A DNA stretch of 43,168 nt from UBA8337 sp963932545 (lineage in GTDB: Bacteria; Pseudomonadota; Alphaproteobacteria; RS24): NCBI GenBank assembly GCA_963932545.1, contig CAWVRH010000017.1:1-43168 (forward strand). Direction: 5' to 3'. The position numbers and the translations under genes are program-made. Shown here in pieces: positions 22,603-31,324 of the stretch. Position 1 is the stretch's first letter. Every line of letters begins with the position of its first letter. The notes under the pieces were generated by a model. It was not told the DNA's origin and made no database searches. It saw only the letters and a list, made by a program, of their open reading frames with translations.

Positions 22603-25226
22603 TAGGCTTCCTTTTTTGGGTCAGGCTTTTTAGAGGCAGGCTTCTTAGTTGCAGCTTTTTTCGCAGGTTTCTTTTTGGCGGCTGCTTTTTTCTTGGGCGC
22701 CGCTTTTTTGCGTTTCTTCGCAGGGCCTTTGGCAATGCGCGCGGCAATCAATTCCAGCCCACGCTCGAGGGTCAACTGCTCGGGATTTTCATCCTTAGGA
22801 ATCGTAGCATTCACTTTGTCGTATTTCACATAAGGGCCAAAGCGACCATCCATCACACGGACGGGTTTTTGGTCGTCAGGATGTTCGCCCAAATCGTTAA
22901 TCACACTGCCGCCTTGCGCACGGGCAGGGCCTTTGGCTTTGCGTTCGGCAATCACGGTCACGGCGCGGTTGACGCCAATCTCAAATACTTCGTCGGGGGT
23001 CTCTAGGCTTGCCGATTGTTTGCCCGCTTTGATATAAGGGCCATAACGGCCAATATCCGCCATAATTTCTTCACCCGTTTCCGGATGAACACCCACGAGG
23101 CGCGGCAAGGAAAGCAGCTTCAGCGCATACTCAAGCTCCATTTCTTCCGGTGTTTTGCCCTTGGGAATACCAGCGCGTTTAGGTTTGTCTTCCGTGTCGC
23201 CCGCTTCGCCCAATTGGATATAAGGGCCAAAGCGGCCACTTTTTACATGCACATCCAGCTTGGTTTCTGGGTCTTGCCCCAAAATGCGTTCGATGTCACC
23301 TTGCTCGGCTTGTTCGCCAGCAAAGGGGCGCGTGAAGCCGCAATCGGGGTAGCGGGTGCAACCCACAAACGCGCCAAAGCGACCTGTCTTGAGGCTCAAG
23401 CCGCCTTCGCCGCATTTCGGGCAGACGCGCGGGTCGCCATCGCCGGTATCTTTGAATATATGCTTGCCCAGAACCTCGTTCATCGTGTCGAGGATTTCGG
23501 TATTACGAATTTCCATCGTGGTTTCCACCGTGCGATGGAAATCTTCCCAGAAGCGCGCCAGCACATCTTTATAGCTCATGGTGCCGGCCGACACTTTATC
23601 TAGGTCAGCTTCTAGGCTGGCGGTAAAATCATATTCCACATAGCGGTCGAAGAAGTTCTCGAGGAAAGCGATAACCAAGCGGCCTTTGTCTTGCGGCACG
23701 AAACGGTTTCTATCCATCACCACATAGTCGCGATCGCGCAGCACACTCAACACGCTGGCATAAGTAGAAGGGCGGCCAATGCTCAGCTCTTCCATACGCT
23801 TGACCAAAGTCGCCTCGCTAAAGCGCGGGGGCGGCTCGGTGAAATGTTGTTCGGGCGAAATTTTAGCCACACTCACGGCTTCGCCTTCGTTCACTTGCGG
23901 CAGGCGAGGGCCGTCTTTTTGGTCGGCCTCATCGTCTTTGCCTTCTTCATAAAGCTTCAAGAAACCAGAGAAGGTAATTACCGTGCCAGAGGCACGAAGT
24001 CCGGTAACGCCATCGGCGCCCGAAATGGTAATCGAGGTGCGCTGCACGCGGGCGTTTTCCATTTGCGACGCCATGGTGCGCTTCCAAATCAGCTCATATA
24101 ATTTGGCTTGGTCGCCGTCTAAATAAGCGCCCATATCTTCGGGCAGGCGGGCCAAGCTGGTGGGGCGAATGGCTTCATGCGCCTCTTGGGCATTGGCGGC
24201 TTTGGTCTCATAAACGCGAGATTTTTCTGGCAAATAATCAGGGCCAAACACATTAGAAATAACTTCGCGCGTCTCGGTTACGGCTTCGGGAGCAATTTGC
24301 GTGCCATCGGTACGCATATAGGTAATCAGGCCGGTTTCTTCGCCATTGATGGTCATGCCTTGATACAAAAGCTGCGCCACTTGCATGGTGCGCTTGGCAT
24401 TGAAGCCCAGTTTGCGGCTGGCCTCTTGCTGCAAGGTCGAGGTGGTAAACGGCGCCGATGGATTGCGCTGGCCGGGCTTGCTTTCAATCGTATCAATCGT
24501 GAAGCTAGTATTGGCGATGGCTGCCTCGGCTTCGCGCGCGGAGGCTTCATCGCCCAGTGAAAACTTATCCAGCTTCTCGCCTTTATGTATCACCAAACGG
24601 GTTGGCAAAGGCTGATTGTCAGCCGTCGTTAAATCGGTATCAACGGACCAATATTCGCGCGGGTCAAATTGTTCTATCTCTATTTCGCGCTGGCAAATAA
24701 GTCGTAAGGCCACCGATTGCACACGGCCGGCCGAGCGTGAGCCCGGCAATTTGCGCCAAAGTACCGGCGATAGATTAAAGCCCACGAGGTAGTCGAGCGC
24801 GCGGCGTGCCAGATAGGCGTCGACGAGTTTCTCGTCGATTTGGCGCGGGTTGGCCATCGCTTCCAGCACAGATTTTTTAGTAATCGCGTTAAATACCACG
24901 CGGCTAACGGGCTTATCACCCAATACTTTTTTCTTCCGTAGCACTTCCAAAACGTGCCAGCTAATGGCTTCGCCTTCGCGGTCGGGGTCAGTGGCCAGCA
25001 CAAGGCTGTCGGCACTTTTTACCGCTTTGGCAATGTCGCTCAGGCGCTTTTTGGCGTCGCCTTGCTCTTCCCATTTCATCTCAAAATCATTGTCGGTGTC
25101 GACCGAACCATTTTTTTCCGGTAGGTCGCGCACGTGCCCAAAGGAGGCGAGGACGATAAAATCCTTGCCGAGATATTTATTGATGGTCTTCGCCTTCGCT
25201 GGCGATTCAACAATAACAACTTCCAT
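22602..25226 (-). CDS. topA: DNA topoisomerase I
   Basis: An 874-residue type IA topoisomerase relaxing negative supercoils. The Toprim domain shows VESPAKAKTI (residues 6-15) and TDPDREGEAISWH (79-91). The catalytic Tyr is Y303 in GLITYMRTDGT. A four-Cys zinc ribbon (CPKCGEGG...GCTRYPDCG, about 587-613) is followed by several topoisomerase C-terminal repeats (GRFGPY/GRYGPY). The last about 45 residues are a histone-H1-like Lys/Ala/Pro tail that should bind DNA. The ATG at 25226 gives the standard MEVVIVESPAK opening. Transcribed after dprA, before rnr. Confidence 0.97.
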   Translation of the reverse strand: MEVVIVESPAKAKTINKYLGKDFIVLASFGHVRDLPEKNGSVDTDNDFEMKWEEQGDAKKRLSDIAKAVKSADSLVLATDPDREGEAISWHVLEVLRKKKVLGDKPVSRVVFNAITKKSVLEAMANPRQIDEKLVDAYLARRALDYLVGFNLSPVLWRKLPGSRSAGRVQSVALRLICQREIEIEQFDPREYWSVDTDLTTADNQPLPTRLVIHKGEKLDKFSLGDEASAREAEAAIANTSFTIDTIESKPGQRNPSAPFTTSTLQQEASRKLGFNAKRTMQVAQLLYQGMTINGEETGLITYMRTDGTQIAPEAVTETREVISNVFGPDYLPEKSRVYETKAANAQEAHEAIRPTSLARLPEDMGAYLDGDQAKLYELIWKRTMASQMENARVQRTSITISGADGVTGLRASGTVITFSGFLKLYEEGKDDEADQKDGPRLPQVNEGEAVSVAKISPEQHFTEPPPRFSEATLVKRMEELSIGRPSTYASVLSVLRDRDYVVMDRNRFVPQDKGRLVIAFLENFFDRYVEYDFTASLEADLDKVSAGTMSYKDVLARFWEDFHRTVETTMEIRNTEILDTMNEVLGKHIFKDTGDGDPRVCPKCGEGGLSLKTGRFGAFVGCTRYPDCGFTRPFAGEQAEQGDIERILGQDPETKLDVHVKSGRFGPYIQLGEAGDTEDKPKRAGIPKGKTPEEMELEYALKLLSLPRLVGVHPETGEEIMADIGRYGPYIKAGKQSASLETPDEVFEIGVNRAVTVIAERKAKGPARAQGGSVINDLGEHPDDQKPVRVMDGRFGPYVKYDKVNATIPKDENPEQLTLERGLELIAARIAKGPAKKRKKAAPKKKAAAKKKPAKKAATKKPASKKPDPKKEA

Positions 25227-25308
25227 TTTTAGGCTCCAAAAGCTTATTAGGTGCGCATCATATGGTCAAAATTAGCGCATCTGTCAAATCGGGTGTTTAC
25301 GGCTAGCC

Positions 25309-26412
25309 CTATATCAGGCAGATTTTGCCCCCAGGTTCATGCGTCAATCGACCCGCAAGGTCTAACTCCAGCAGCACCAAATGAACGTGCTGCACGGGCA
25401 TTTGAGATTGCTCAATCAAGTCATCGACACTCATCGGCACAGGCCCCATCAGCTCGATAAGGTTGTGCCGGTCGCTATCGTCAATCGACGGCGGCGACGA
25501 GGTGGGCGAGGCGATGAAAGGGCGATGTCGTGCGTCCATCTCGGGCCGTTCGATGAGCGGACGAAGCACGCCCATAACATCATCTGCGGTTTCAATGAGG
25601 CTAGCGCCATCGCGCAATAGATTGTTCGACCCGAGGCATCTTGCATCAAGGGGCGAGCCGGGAACGGCCATCACTTCGCGGCCTTGCTCGCCAGCAAAGC
25701 GGGCGGTGATTAAAGAGCCCGAACGGCGCGCCGCCTCGACCACAATCACACCAAGCGACAACCCCGATATGATGCGGTTGCGGCCCGGAAACAAGCTGGC
25801 TTGAGGGGCTGTGTCTGGTGGGTTCTCGGCCAATAACAGGCCTTGTTCGATAATTCTCTTTTGTAAGCCTGTGTTTTCGCGCGGGTAAGCGTGTGCGGCG
25901 CCATTTCCCAGAACCGCGATGGTGCCTTGGCTCAAAGCGGCTTCATGGGCGGCGCCATCGACACCACGGGCCAAACCAGAGACGATGACTATGCTATTGG
26001 CGCTGAGGTCGCCCGCCAATTGAGCGGTGATTTTACGCGCCGCAGCAGAGGCGTTACGTGCGCCAACCATGGCCACCATCGGGCGCGCCAACAAATGCGT
26101 ATGGCCATGCGCCGCGATAAGGGGCGGGGCATCGGGCAGGGCGGCCAAAGCGGTTGGATAGTTAGGCGTGCCCCAAATCAAATATTGCCCGCCAAGCTTT
26201 TGCGTATCGCTATATTTTTGTTTGGCTTTAGCGAGGGAATAGGCTTTCAGTGGACGCTGGCGCCCACCGCGGCTAGACAGCTCTGGTAGGGCTTCGAGCG
26301 CGGCCTCGCCATTGCCATAAAGGCGTATCAGGCGTTGAAAGGTAACGGGGCCAATTTTCTCGGTTCGCGCGAGGCGCAAGTAAGCGAGCTGCTCGTTGAG
26401 AGGCAGGCTCAA
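25309..26412 (-). CDS. dprA: DNA-processing protein DprA
   Basis: A 367-residue single-stranded-DNA-binding protein that loads RecA during natural transformation. An N-terminal helix-hairpin-helix-like part (LRLARTEKIGPVTFQRL) precedes the Rossmann core: MVGARNASA, VSGLARGVDGAAHEAAL and FPGRNRIISGLS (about residues 116-220) match the family closely. A C-terminal winged-helix DML1-like domain (SVDDLIEQSQMPVQHVHLVLLELDLAGRL) closes it. The start is TTG; the frame opens only about 50 bases further up and no ATG or strong Shine-Dalgarno is available. Lies between plsY and topA, a common alphaproteobacterial arrangement. No com genes are in the window. Confidence 0.93.
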   Translation of the reverse strand: MSLPLNEQLAYLRLARTEKIGPVTFQRLIRLYGNGEAALEALPELSSRGGRQRPLKAYSLAKAKQKYSDTQKLGGQYLIWGTPNYPTALAALPDAPPLIAAHGHTHLLARPMVAMVGARNASAAARKITAQLAGDLSANSIVIVSGLARGVDGAAHEAALSQGTIAVLGNGAAHAYPRENTGLQKRIIEQGLLLAENPPDTAPQASLFPGRNRIISGLSLGVIVVEAARRSGSLITARFAGEQGREVMAVPGSPLDARCLGSNNLLRDGASLIETADDVMGVLRPLIERPEMDARHRPFIASPTSSPPSIDDSDRHNLIELMGPVPMSVDDLIEQSQMPVQHVHLVLLELDLAGRLTHEPGGKICLI

Positions 26413-26515
26413 AACTGGCTCGGGTCGACGATTGTCTTGCGCACGGCAAACCTCTTTCTTTTTTTATTATTATTGCCGCCATAGTTTGCCTATGGGCGGA
26501 GGATTGGAGTTTGGT

Positions 26516-27106
26516 TTACTGGCCGATTTTGGGTTCTGTGCCAGTGCGCAAGCGCGCAATGTTTTGGCGGTGCGCCCATAGCGACAGAGCCACCATAAGA
26601 AACGTGAAACCGAAAGTGTCTAGTTCGCCAAGGAAGACCAAAAGCGGCAAGCTCAAAACCATGGCTGTGATGGCGGCAAGAGACGACCGGCGAAAGGCCA
26701 GCGCCACGAGCAACCAAACTAGCAAAAACACAATACCCGTGAACGGCGACATAATTAAAATGGCACCCATGAACACGGCCACGCCTTTGCCGCCTTTAAA
26801 ATTAAGCCAGACCGGAAATAAATGCCCGATGAGGGCGGCAAGTCCGGCAAATAAAGCCGCTTGGTCATTGCCCAAACGCCAAACCAAAGCCACGGCGAGG
26901 CCGCCCTTGGCAGCATCTGCCAGCAGCGTTGCCAAAGCCAAAACTTTACTGCCCGAGCGCAACACATTGGTGGCGCCAATATTGCCCGAGCCAATATCGC
27001 GAATATCGCCTTTGCCGCCGATGCGGGTGAAAATCAAACCAAATGGCACAGAGCCGAATAGGTAGCCAAAGCCGCCAGCCAATAGAATTATAAGTGCATC
27101 GCTCAT
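26516..27106 (-). CDS. plsY: Glycerol-3-phosphate acyltransferase PlsY
   Basis: A 196-residue inner-membrane enzyme transferring acyl groups from acyl-phosphate to glycerol-3-phosphate, the first step of phospholipid synthesis. The three conserved PlsY loops are visible: GSVPFGLIFTR (about residues 18-28), DIGSGNIGATNVLR (about 37-50) and GHLFPVWLNFKGGKGVA (about 93-109, with the GGKG phosphate site). The fold has about five to seven helices. It starts about 30 bases after pyrC and precedes dprA. Confidence 0.95.
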   Translation of the reverse strand: MSDALIILLAGGFGYLFGSVPFGLIFTRIGGKGDIRDIGSGNIGATNVLRSGSKVLALATLLADAAKGGLAVALVWRLGNDQAALFAGLAALIGHLFPVWLNFKGGKGVAVFMGAILIMSPFTGIVFLLVWLLVALAFRRSSLAAITAMVLSLPLLVFLGELDTFGFTFLMVALSLWAHRQNIARLRTGTEPKIGQ

Positions 27107-27137
27107 GGTTTATCTCCCGAAAGGAACTCGCAAAATT

Positions 27138-28424
27138 TTAAGAAAGGTTGAACGCCGCTTGGCCATTTACATAAGTGGCATAGACGCGACCTTGAACTTT
27201 TCGTCTGTCGATTGCAGCATTTTGCGACTTCGAACGCAAGGCGCTGGCGTCAACAATCCAAGGTTCACCCAAGTCCACAATCGCAAAATCAGCGGCGTCT
27301 CCAACGGCCAGACTACCGCCTTTAAGCCCCAGCAGCTCGGCCGGGCGTTGGGTGACGCAAGCCAGCAAGGTGGCAAGGTCTAGTTCATTGGCATGGTGCA
27401 AAGTTAAAAGTCCGGCCAGCAGCGTTTCAACCCCCACGGTGCCATAAGCGGCTTGCGCGAAAGGTTGGCGTTTGGCTTCGGCGTCTTGCGGGTTATGGCC
27501 CGAGACCACCACATCGATGGTGCCATCCGCCACGCCGAGGATGAGCGCGAGGCGATCTTCTTCGTCGCGCAAGGGCGGTGATAATTTGGCGAAGCTGCGA
27601 TAATTTTCAACGTCATTTTGGTTGAGCATTAAATGCGTGGCCGAGACGCCGCAAGAAACGGAAACGCCGCGTTTCTTCGCAGCCCGAATGGTCGCCACAC
27701 TTTCGGCCGAAGAGATTTGCGAAATATGATAGCGCCCGCCCGTTAGCTCAACGAGGCGCAAGTCGCGGTCAATCATGGTGGTTTCTGCCGCCGCAGGAAT
27801 GCCTGCAAGTCCTAGCCGTGTGGCCAGCTCGCCTTCATGCATCACGCCCGCGCTTTGCAAGTCTTGGTCCATCGCGTGCTGCACAATCAGCGCGTTGAAA
27901 TTGGCCGCATAAGATAAAGCACGGCGCATGGTCAGCGCGTTCATCACGGCGCGGTCGCCATCGGTAAAGGCCACGGCTCCGGCTTCGCGCAATAACCCAA
28001 ACTCGGTCATATGCACGCCGAGGCAACCTTTGGTCAGCGCGGCCATTGGGTGAACCCGCACAATCGCGGTGTCGCGCGCACGGCGCGTAATAAAGTCAAC
28101 AAGCGCCGCATCATCAATCACGGGGTTGGTGTTCGGCATGGTAACCATAGCGGTAACCCCGCCAGCGGCGGCGGCTTGCGAGGCGGTGGCCAAAGTTTCG
28201 CGGTGTTCTTCACCCGGCTCGCCCGTAAACACTTGCATGTCGATGAGGCCCGGCAGGATGGCTTTGCCTTGGCAGTCGATAATTTCGCAATCGGCAGGAA
28301 CGTCGACACTCTTGCCGATGGCCGCCACTTGGTTGTCGACCATCAAGAGGGTGCCAATCTCATCTAGCTTTTGGCTCGGGTCGATCAATCGGGCATTGGC
28401 AAAGGCACGGGTCAAACCAGTCAT
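27138..28424 (-). CDS. pyrC: Dihydroorotase-like protein, probably non-catalytic (PyrX/PyrC' type)
   Basis: A 428-residue amidohydrolase-fold protein of the multifunctional-complex dihydroorotase family. Overall length and blocks (GKAILPGLIDMQVFTGEPG, GGVTAMVTMPNTNP) fit. However, the DxHxHxR metal/substrate motif reads D62-M-Q64-V-F66-T-G68, so both zinc His and the substrate Arg are replaced. The later DHAPH block reads SGHNPQD, losing the catalytic Asp. Such proteins in pseudomonads are inactive partners that stabilise ATCase dodecamers, and a similar role with the adjoining PyrB is likely. The start overlaps the pyrB stop by four bases. A true dihydroorotase should be encoded elsewhere. 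Confidence 0.9.
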   Translation of the reverse strand: MTGLTRAFANARLIDPSQKLDEIGTLLMVDNQVAAIGKSVDVPADCEIIDCQGKAILPGLIDMQVFTGEPGEEHRETLATASQAAAAGGVTAMVTMPNTNPVIDDAALVDFITRRARDTAIVRVHPMAALTKGCLGVHMTEFGLLREAGAVAFTDGDRAVMNALTMRRALSYAANFNALIVQHAMDQDLQSAGVMHEGELATRLGLAGIPAAAETTMIDRDLRLVELTGGRYHISQISSAESVATIRAAKKRGVSVSCGVSATHLMLNQNDVENYRSFAKLSPPLRDEEDRLALILGVADGTIDVVVSGHNPQDAEAKRQPFAQAAYGTVGVETLLAGLLTLHHANELDLATLLACVTQRPAELLGLKGGSLAVGDAADFAIVDLGEPWIVDASALRSKSQNAAIDRRKVQGRVYATYVNGQAAFNLS

Positions 28425-29389
28425 GTGCGGCTTCCCCCAGCGTTGGGCAGATTGGCGGCCAGCGCTTCCAAGACTGCCATGCGAACCGCCACACCCATTT
28501 CAACTTGGTCTCGGATGAGGCTAATCTCTGTGTCATCGGCCACGGCGCTATCAATCTCGACACCACGGTTCATGGGGCCTGGATGCATAACCAAGGCGCC
28601 GGGTTTGGCGAAACTCAGTTTCTCGCGATCGAGACCATAGAGGTGGTAATATTCGCGAACCGAAGGAATAAGCGCGCCTTCCATGCGTTCGTTTTGGATG
28701 CGCAACATCATCACAATATCGCAGCCTGCGAGACCTTCGCGCATATCGGTAAACACGCGGGCGCCCAATTGTTCGGCGCCAGCAGGCAATAGGGTTTGCG
28801 GGCCGATGAGATGCACGGTCGCGCCCATCCGGTTCAGCAATAATAAGTTAGAGCGCGCCACGCGGCTGTGGCTTATGTCGCCACAAATCGCGACCCGCAG
28901 GCCTTCCAGTTTGCCAAGGCGGCGACGAATGGTCAACGCATCCAGCAAGGCTTGGGTGGGGTGTTCATGGGCGCCATCGCCAGCGTTTAGCACGGCGCAG
29001 GATACTTTTTGCGCCAACAGAGCCACCGCGCCGCTATCGCCGTGACGAACCACAAGCAAGTCGGGGTTCATGGCGTTCAGCGTGGCGGCAGTATCGAGCA
29101 AGGTCTCGCCTTTGTTTACGGCCGAGGCGGCTACCGACATGTTCATGACATCGGCACCGAGGCGCTTGCCCGCCAGCTCAAACGAGCTTTGCGTGCGGGT
29201 CGAGCTTTCGAAAAATAAATTAATTTGCGTGCGGCCGCGTAAGGCAGAAGTCTTTTTATCGACCTGTCGATTGTGTTCAACATAGACATCGGCGGCATCT
29301 AGCAAATGGGTGATATCAGAAACAGAAAGACCTTCAATCCCGAGGAGATCGCGGTGCGCAAAAGCGCCCAGTGGTTTATTATCTGTCAT
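28421..29389 (-). CDS. pyrB: Aspartate carbamoyltransferase, catalytic chain
   Basis: A roughly 322-residue enzyme condensing carbamoyl phosphate and aspartate in pyrimidine synthesis. Carbamoyl-phosphate site ESSTRTQSSFELAGKRL (about residues 58-74), the 80s loop NKGETLLDTA with its Lys, HPTQALLD (about 146-153), the 240s region MMLRIQNERM and HPGPMNRGVEI are all intact. No pyrI regulatory chain is seen; the coupled PyrX-like protein downstream suggests a class A complex. ATG 29389 is preferred over TTG 29392. No Shine-Dalgarno is present and a promoter sits directly ahead, so the mRNA may be leaderless. Confidence 0.96.
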   Translation of the reverse strand: MTDNKPLGAFAHRDLLGIEGLSVSDITHLLDAADVYVEHNRQVDKKTSALRGRTQINLFFESSTRTQSSFELAGKRLGADVMNMSVAASAVNKGETLLDTAATLNAMNPDLLVVRHGDSGAVALLAQKVSCAVLNAGDGAHEHPTQALLDALTIRRRLGKLEGLRVAICGDISHSRVARSNLLLLNRMGATVHLIGPQTLLPAGAEQLGARVFTDMREGLAGCDIVMMLRIQNERMEGALIPSVREYYHLYGLDREKLSFAKPGALVMHPGPMNRGVEIDSAVADDTEISLIRDQVEMGVAVRMAVLEALAANLPNAGGSRT

Positions 29390-29400
29390 CAAAATCTGAT

Positions 29401-29429
29401 TATATACGGTGCGCGGCTAAACGAGGCAA
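29401..29429 (-). promoter_or_regulatory. Predicted sigma-70-type promoter of pyrB, near-leaderless
   Basis: On the minus strand TTGCCT (29424-29429) and TATATA (29401-29406) are separated by 17 bases. Transcription would start about seven bases beyond the -10 box, within about five bases of the pyrB start codon, and no ribosome-binding sequence lies between. Confidence 0.5.
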
Positions 29430-29440
29430 GCGATTAAATC

Positions 29441-29986
29441 TTAAAACGTCCAGTCGATAGTAAATTTGAACAAAGTTGCGACATTGCTTTGACGAAGGTA
29501 TTGGCTTGCATCTGTCCATGACAGCCCAGTGCCACAATGAAAACGGCGGCGAAACCCATCGTGACAAGGTGTCTCGGTTACCTTGCCACCGAACTTGAGC
29601 GCATCCTGCAAATGAAACCCAAACACGGCCCGCTCGCGAACCGCCCATTGAGTGACCAGCCTGATACCCAAGAAAGGTTGTGCCTGATAAAGGTCGGCCT
29701 TGAAACCATTATCAAAATGCATCGGAATCGTGATGCGTAGGCGGGAGGCTTCATAGGCCAATACGCCGAGTTTGGCGTTTACCTGCGCTCGTTTGGATTG
29801 ATAGAGATGTTGCATATTATAGCGATCGCCGTTCAACGTGCGAAATCTCCCATCCCAAACATAAGACGTACGATGGCTGTCCACGGCGTGCAGATAGTCG
29901 ATGCGCTGCAAGATATCACGTGGCGACAATCCTGTCGCTTGCGCGGCTGGCGCCAACAGCAACATAGCTAAAAAGAAATATCTCAT
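29441..29986 (-). CDS. Small exported protein, outer-membrane beta-barrel-like
   Basis: A 181-residue protein with a signal peptide (MRYFFLAMLLLAPAAQA, residues 1-17). The rest alternates polar and hydrophobic residues in short runs (AQVNAKLGVLAY, SRLRITIPMHF, FLGIRLVTQWAV, RAVFGFHLQ), as beta-barrel strands do. It ends in FKFTIDWTF, and a terminal aromatic residue after such a strand is the outer-membrane assembly signal. Two Cys (in TPCHDGFRRRFHC) may form a disulfide. No family recognised. The start overlaps the S8 protease stop by four bases (ATGA), so the two are co-translated; it may act as anchor, cofactor or transport partner of that protease. Confidence 0.65.
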   Translation of the reverse strand: MRYFFLAMLLLAPAAQATGLSPRDILQRIDYLHAVDSHRTSYVWDGRFRTLNGDRYNMQHLYQSKRAQVNAKLGVLAYEASRLRITIPMHFDNGFKADLYQAQPFLGIRLVTQWAVRERAVFGFHLQDALKFGGKVTETPCHDGFRRRFHCGTGLSWTDASQYLRQSNVATLFKFTIDWTF

Positions 29987-31203
29987 TTTGTCAGCCCATC
30001 AATCGGGGAGAGGGCGTTGATGAGGTTCAGTTTGCCATGCCCGAATATTTCATCAACTCCCTCTGCGCCAAGGTCGTCGGCCGATTGCAGCAAGACTTGT
30101 TTTAAACTGGAGCCATTGAGCGTAGGAAATTTTTGTCGCACCAAAGCGGCAGCGCCCGCCACGCGGGGGGCAGCGAAGGAAGTCCCCGATGCATCCTGAT
30201 AAAAGAACACACTATCGTGAGCAACAATAAAATCATTTTTCATGTCGCCAGCGGAATGGGAGTAAGTGGCTAGCGTTTCCGGTATAGTGATGATTTCTGA
30301 TACCAATGAGGCACCACTTAACGAGCCAACATAAAGCACGCGAGCTCCTGCCGTGGGTTGGGTTTTTCGAAGTTCCAATATTACCGAAGCTCGCAGGGTG
30401 CAGGCGCCAACCCCGCCACTGCACTGCTGTGCTGCATTGCCAGCACTAAACACGAACAACATGTTTTCATCATAGCTCGTGGAGTCGTTTACAGCTCCAG
30501 CCATATTTAGGAACACAGGGTTTTCCGTCATACCTTTTATGGAGTTGGCCCAATCAGCATCCGACAAAAGCCCGGGTGTTCCGCCACAGGGCGCTGAGTT
30601 ATAACGCGAGATGCCGAATGAATTGTTAACAATATGAAAGCCATTGTCGTTGAAATATTGGTAGCCGGACTGGAGCTGTTCGGCCTGCGTTCCTGACAGC
30701 GTATCGCAGTCGAAGGAAAGCTGTTGTGCTGAATGTGTCATTTCGGGGGAGACTTGATAGGTAACCAAGGCTGTCGCATCTCCATGAGATACATTTTTGC
30801 CAGCGACGTGGCTTGGTATGTCTTTAGTTAGAAAATCATCAAGGTGGCCTACTTTGACGCCGCGCCCTGTCCAGCCCAAGCTCCACGCTTCATCTGCTTT
30901 GGTATCTCTTGTCGCAATAAATGCGAGGGGGTTACCGTTTGCAATAATATCTGTATTCGCAGTTCCCTCTATATATTCAGCGTTTTCGGGAGTTAACGGC
31001 AAATGCTTCTCCGACAATAGAAGCGCTTGAAGAGCTCGAGTTCCGTTTGAGTAACTTGCGTTTGCGGGAGCCGGTCCAAGAGCTGTGGAGTTTGATGAGG
31101 CGGGGGATGTATTGGTCGTAACGGTCTCGTCGCTACCACCGCCGCCGCCACAGGCGCAAATAGTGAGGGATAAAGAAAGTATAACGACGCTTCGAATAGA
31201 CAT
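29983..31203 (-). CDS. Subtilisin-like (S8) serine protease, predicted lipoprotein
   Basis: A 406-residue exported protease. The signal peptide ends in a lipobox ICA-C18, followed by a glycine run and a Ser/Thr/Asn-rich linker, so it is probably lipid-anchored. The S8 triad reads Asp122 (VGHLDDF), His140 (SHGDATAL) and Ser342 (GTSFAAPRVAG), with oxyanion Asn256 (FSAGN). The domain resembles passengers of subtilase autotransporters such as SphB1/NalP, but the protein stops right after the protease domain, with no C-terminal barrel. AAGGA precedes the ATG. The downstream gene overlaps by four bases and encodes an outer-membrane-like protein. It separates pyrB from ruvX. Confidence 0.88.
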   Translation of the reverse strand: MSIRSVVILSLSLTICACGGGGGSDETVTTNTSPASSNSTALGPAPANASYSNGTRALQALLLSEKHLPLTPENAEYIEGTANTDIIANGNPLAFIATRDTKADEAWSLGWTGRGVKVGHLDDFLTKDIPSHVAGKNVSHGDATALVTYQVSPEMTHSAQQLSFDCDTLSGTQAEQLQSGYQYFNDNGFHIVNNSFGISRYNSAPCGGTPGLLSDADWANSIKGMTENPVFLNMAGAVNDSTSYDENMLFVFSAGNAAQQCSGGVGACTLRASVILELRKTQPTAGARVLYVGSLSGASLVSEIITIPETLATYSHSAGDMKNDFIVAHDSVFFYQDASGTSFAAPRVAGAAALVRQKFPTLNGSSLKQVLLQSADDLGAEGVDEIFGHGKLNLINALSPIDGLTK

Positions 31204-31324
31204 TTTTCAGTCCTTCTTCTTCTTTTTATATGTGTGATTGTTAAACAGCCACCCGTCTGCGTCAAGGCCTATGGGTCATCGAAATGAAGCAATAGCTTAC
31301 CTAAAAGCCTATAGCGGCAGCCAA

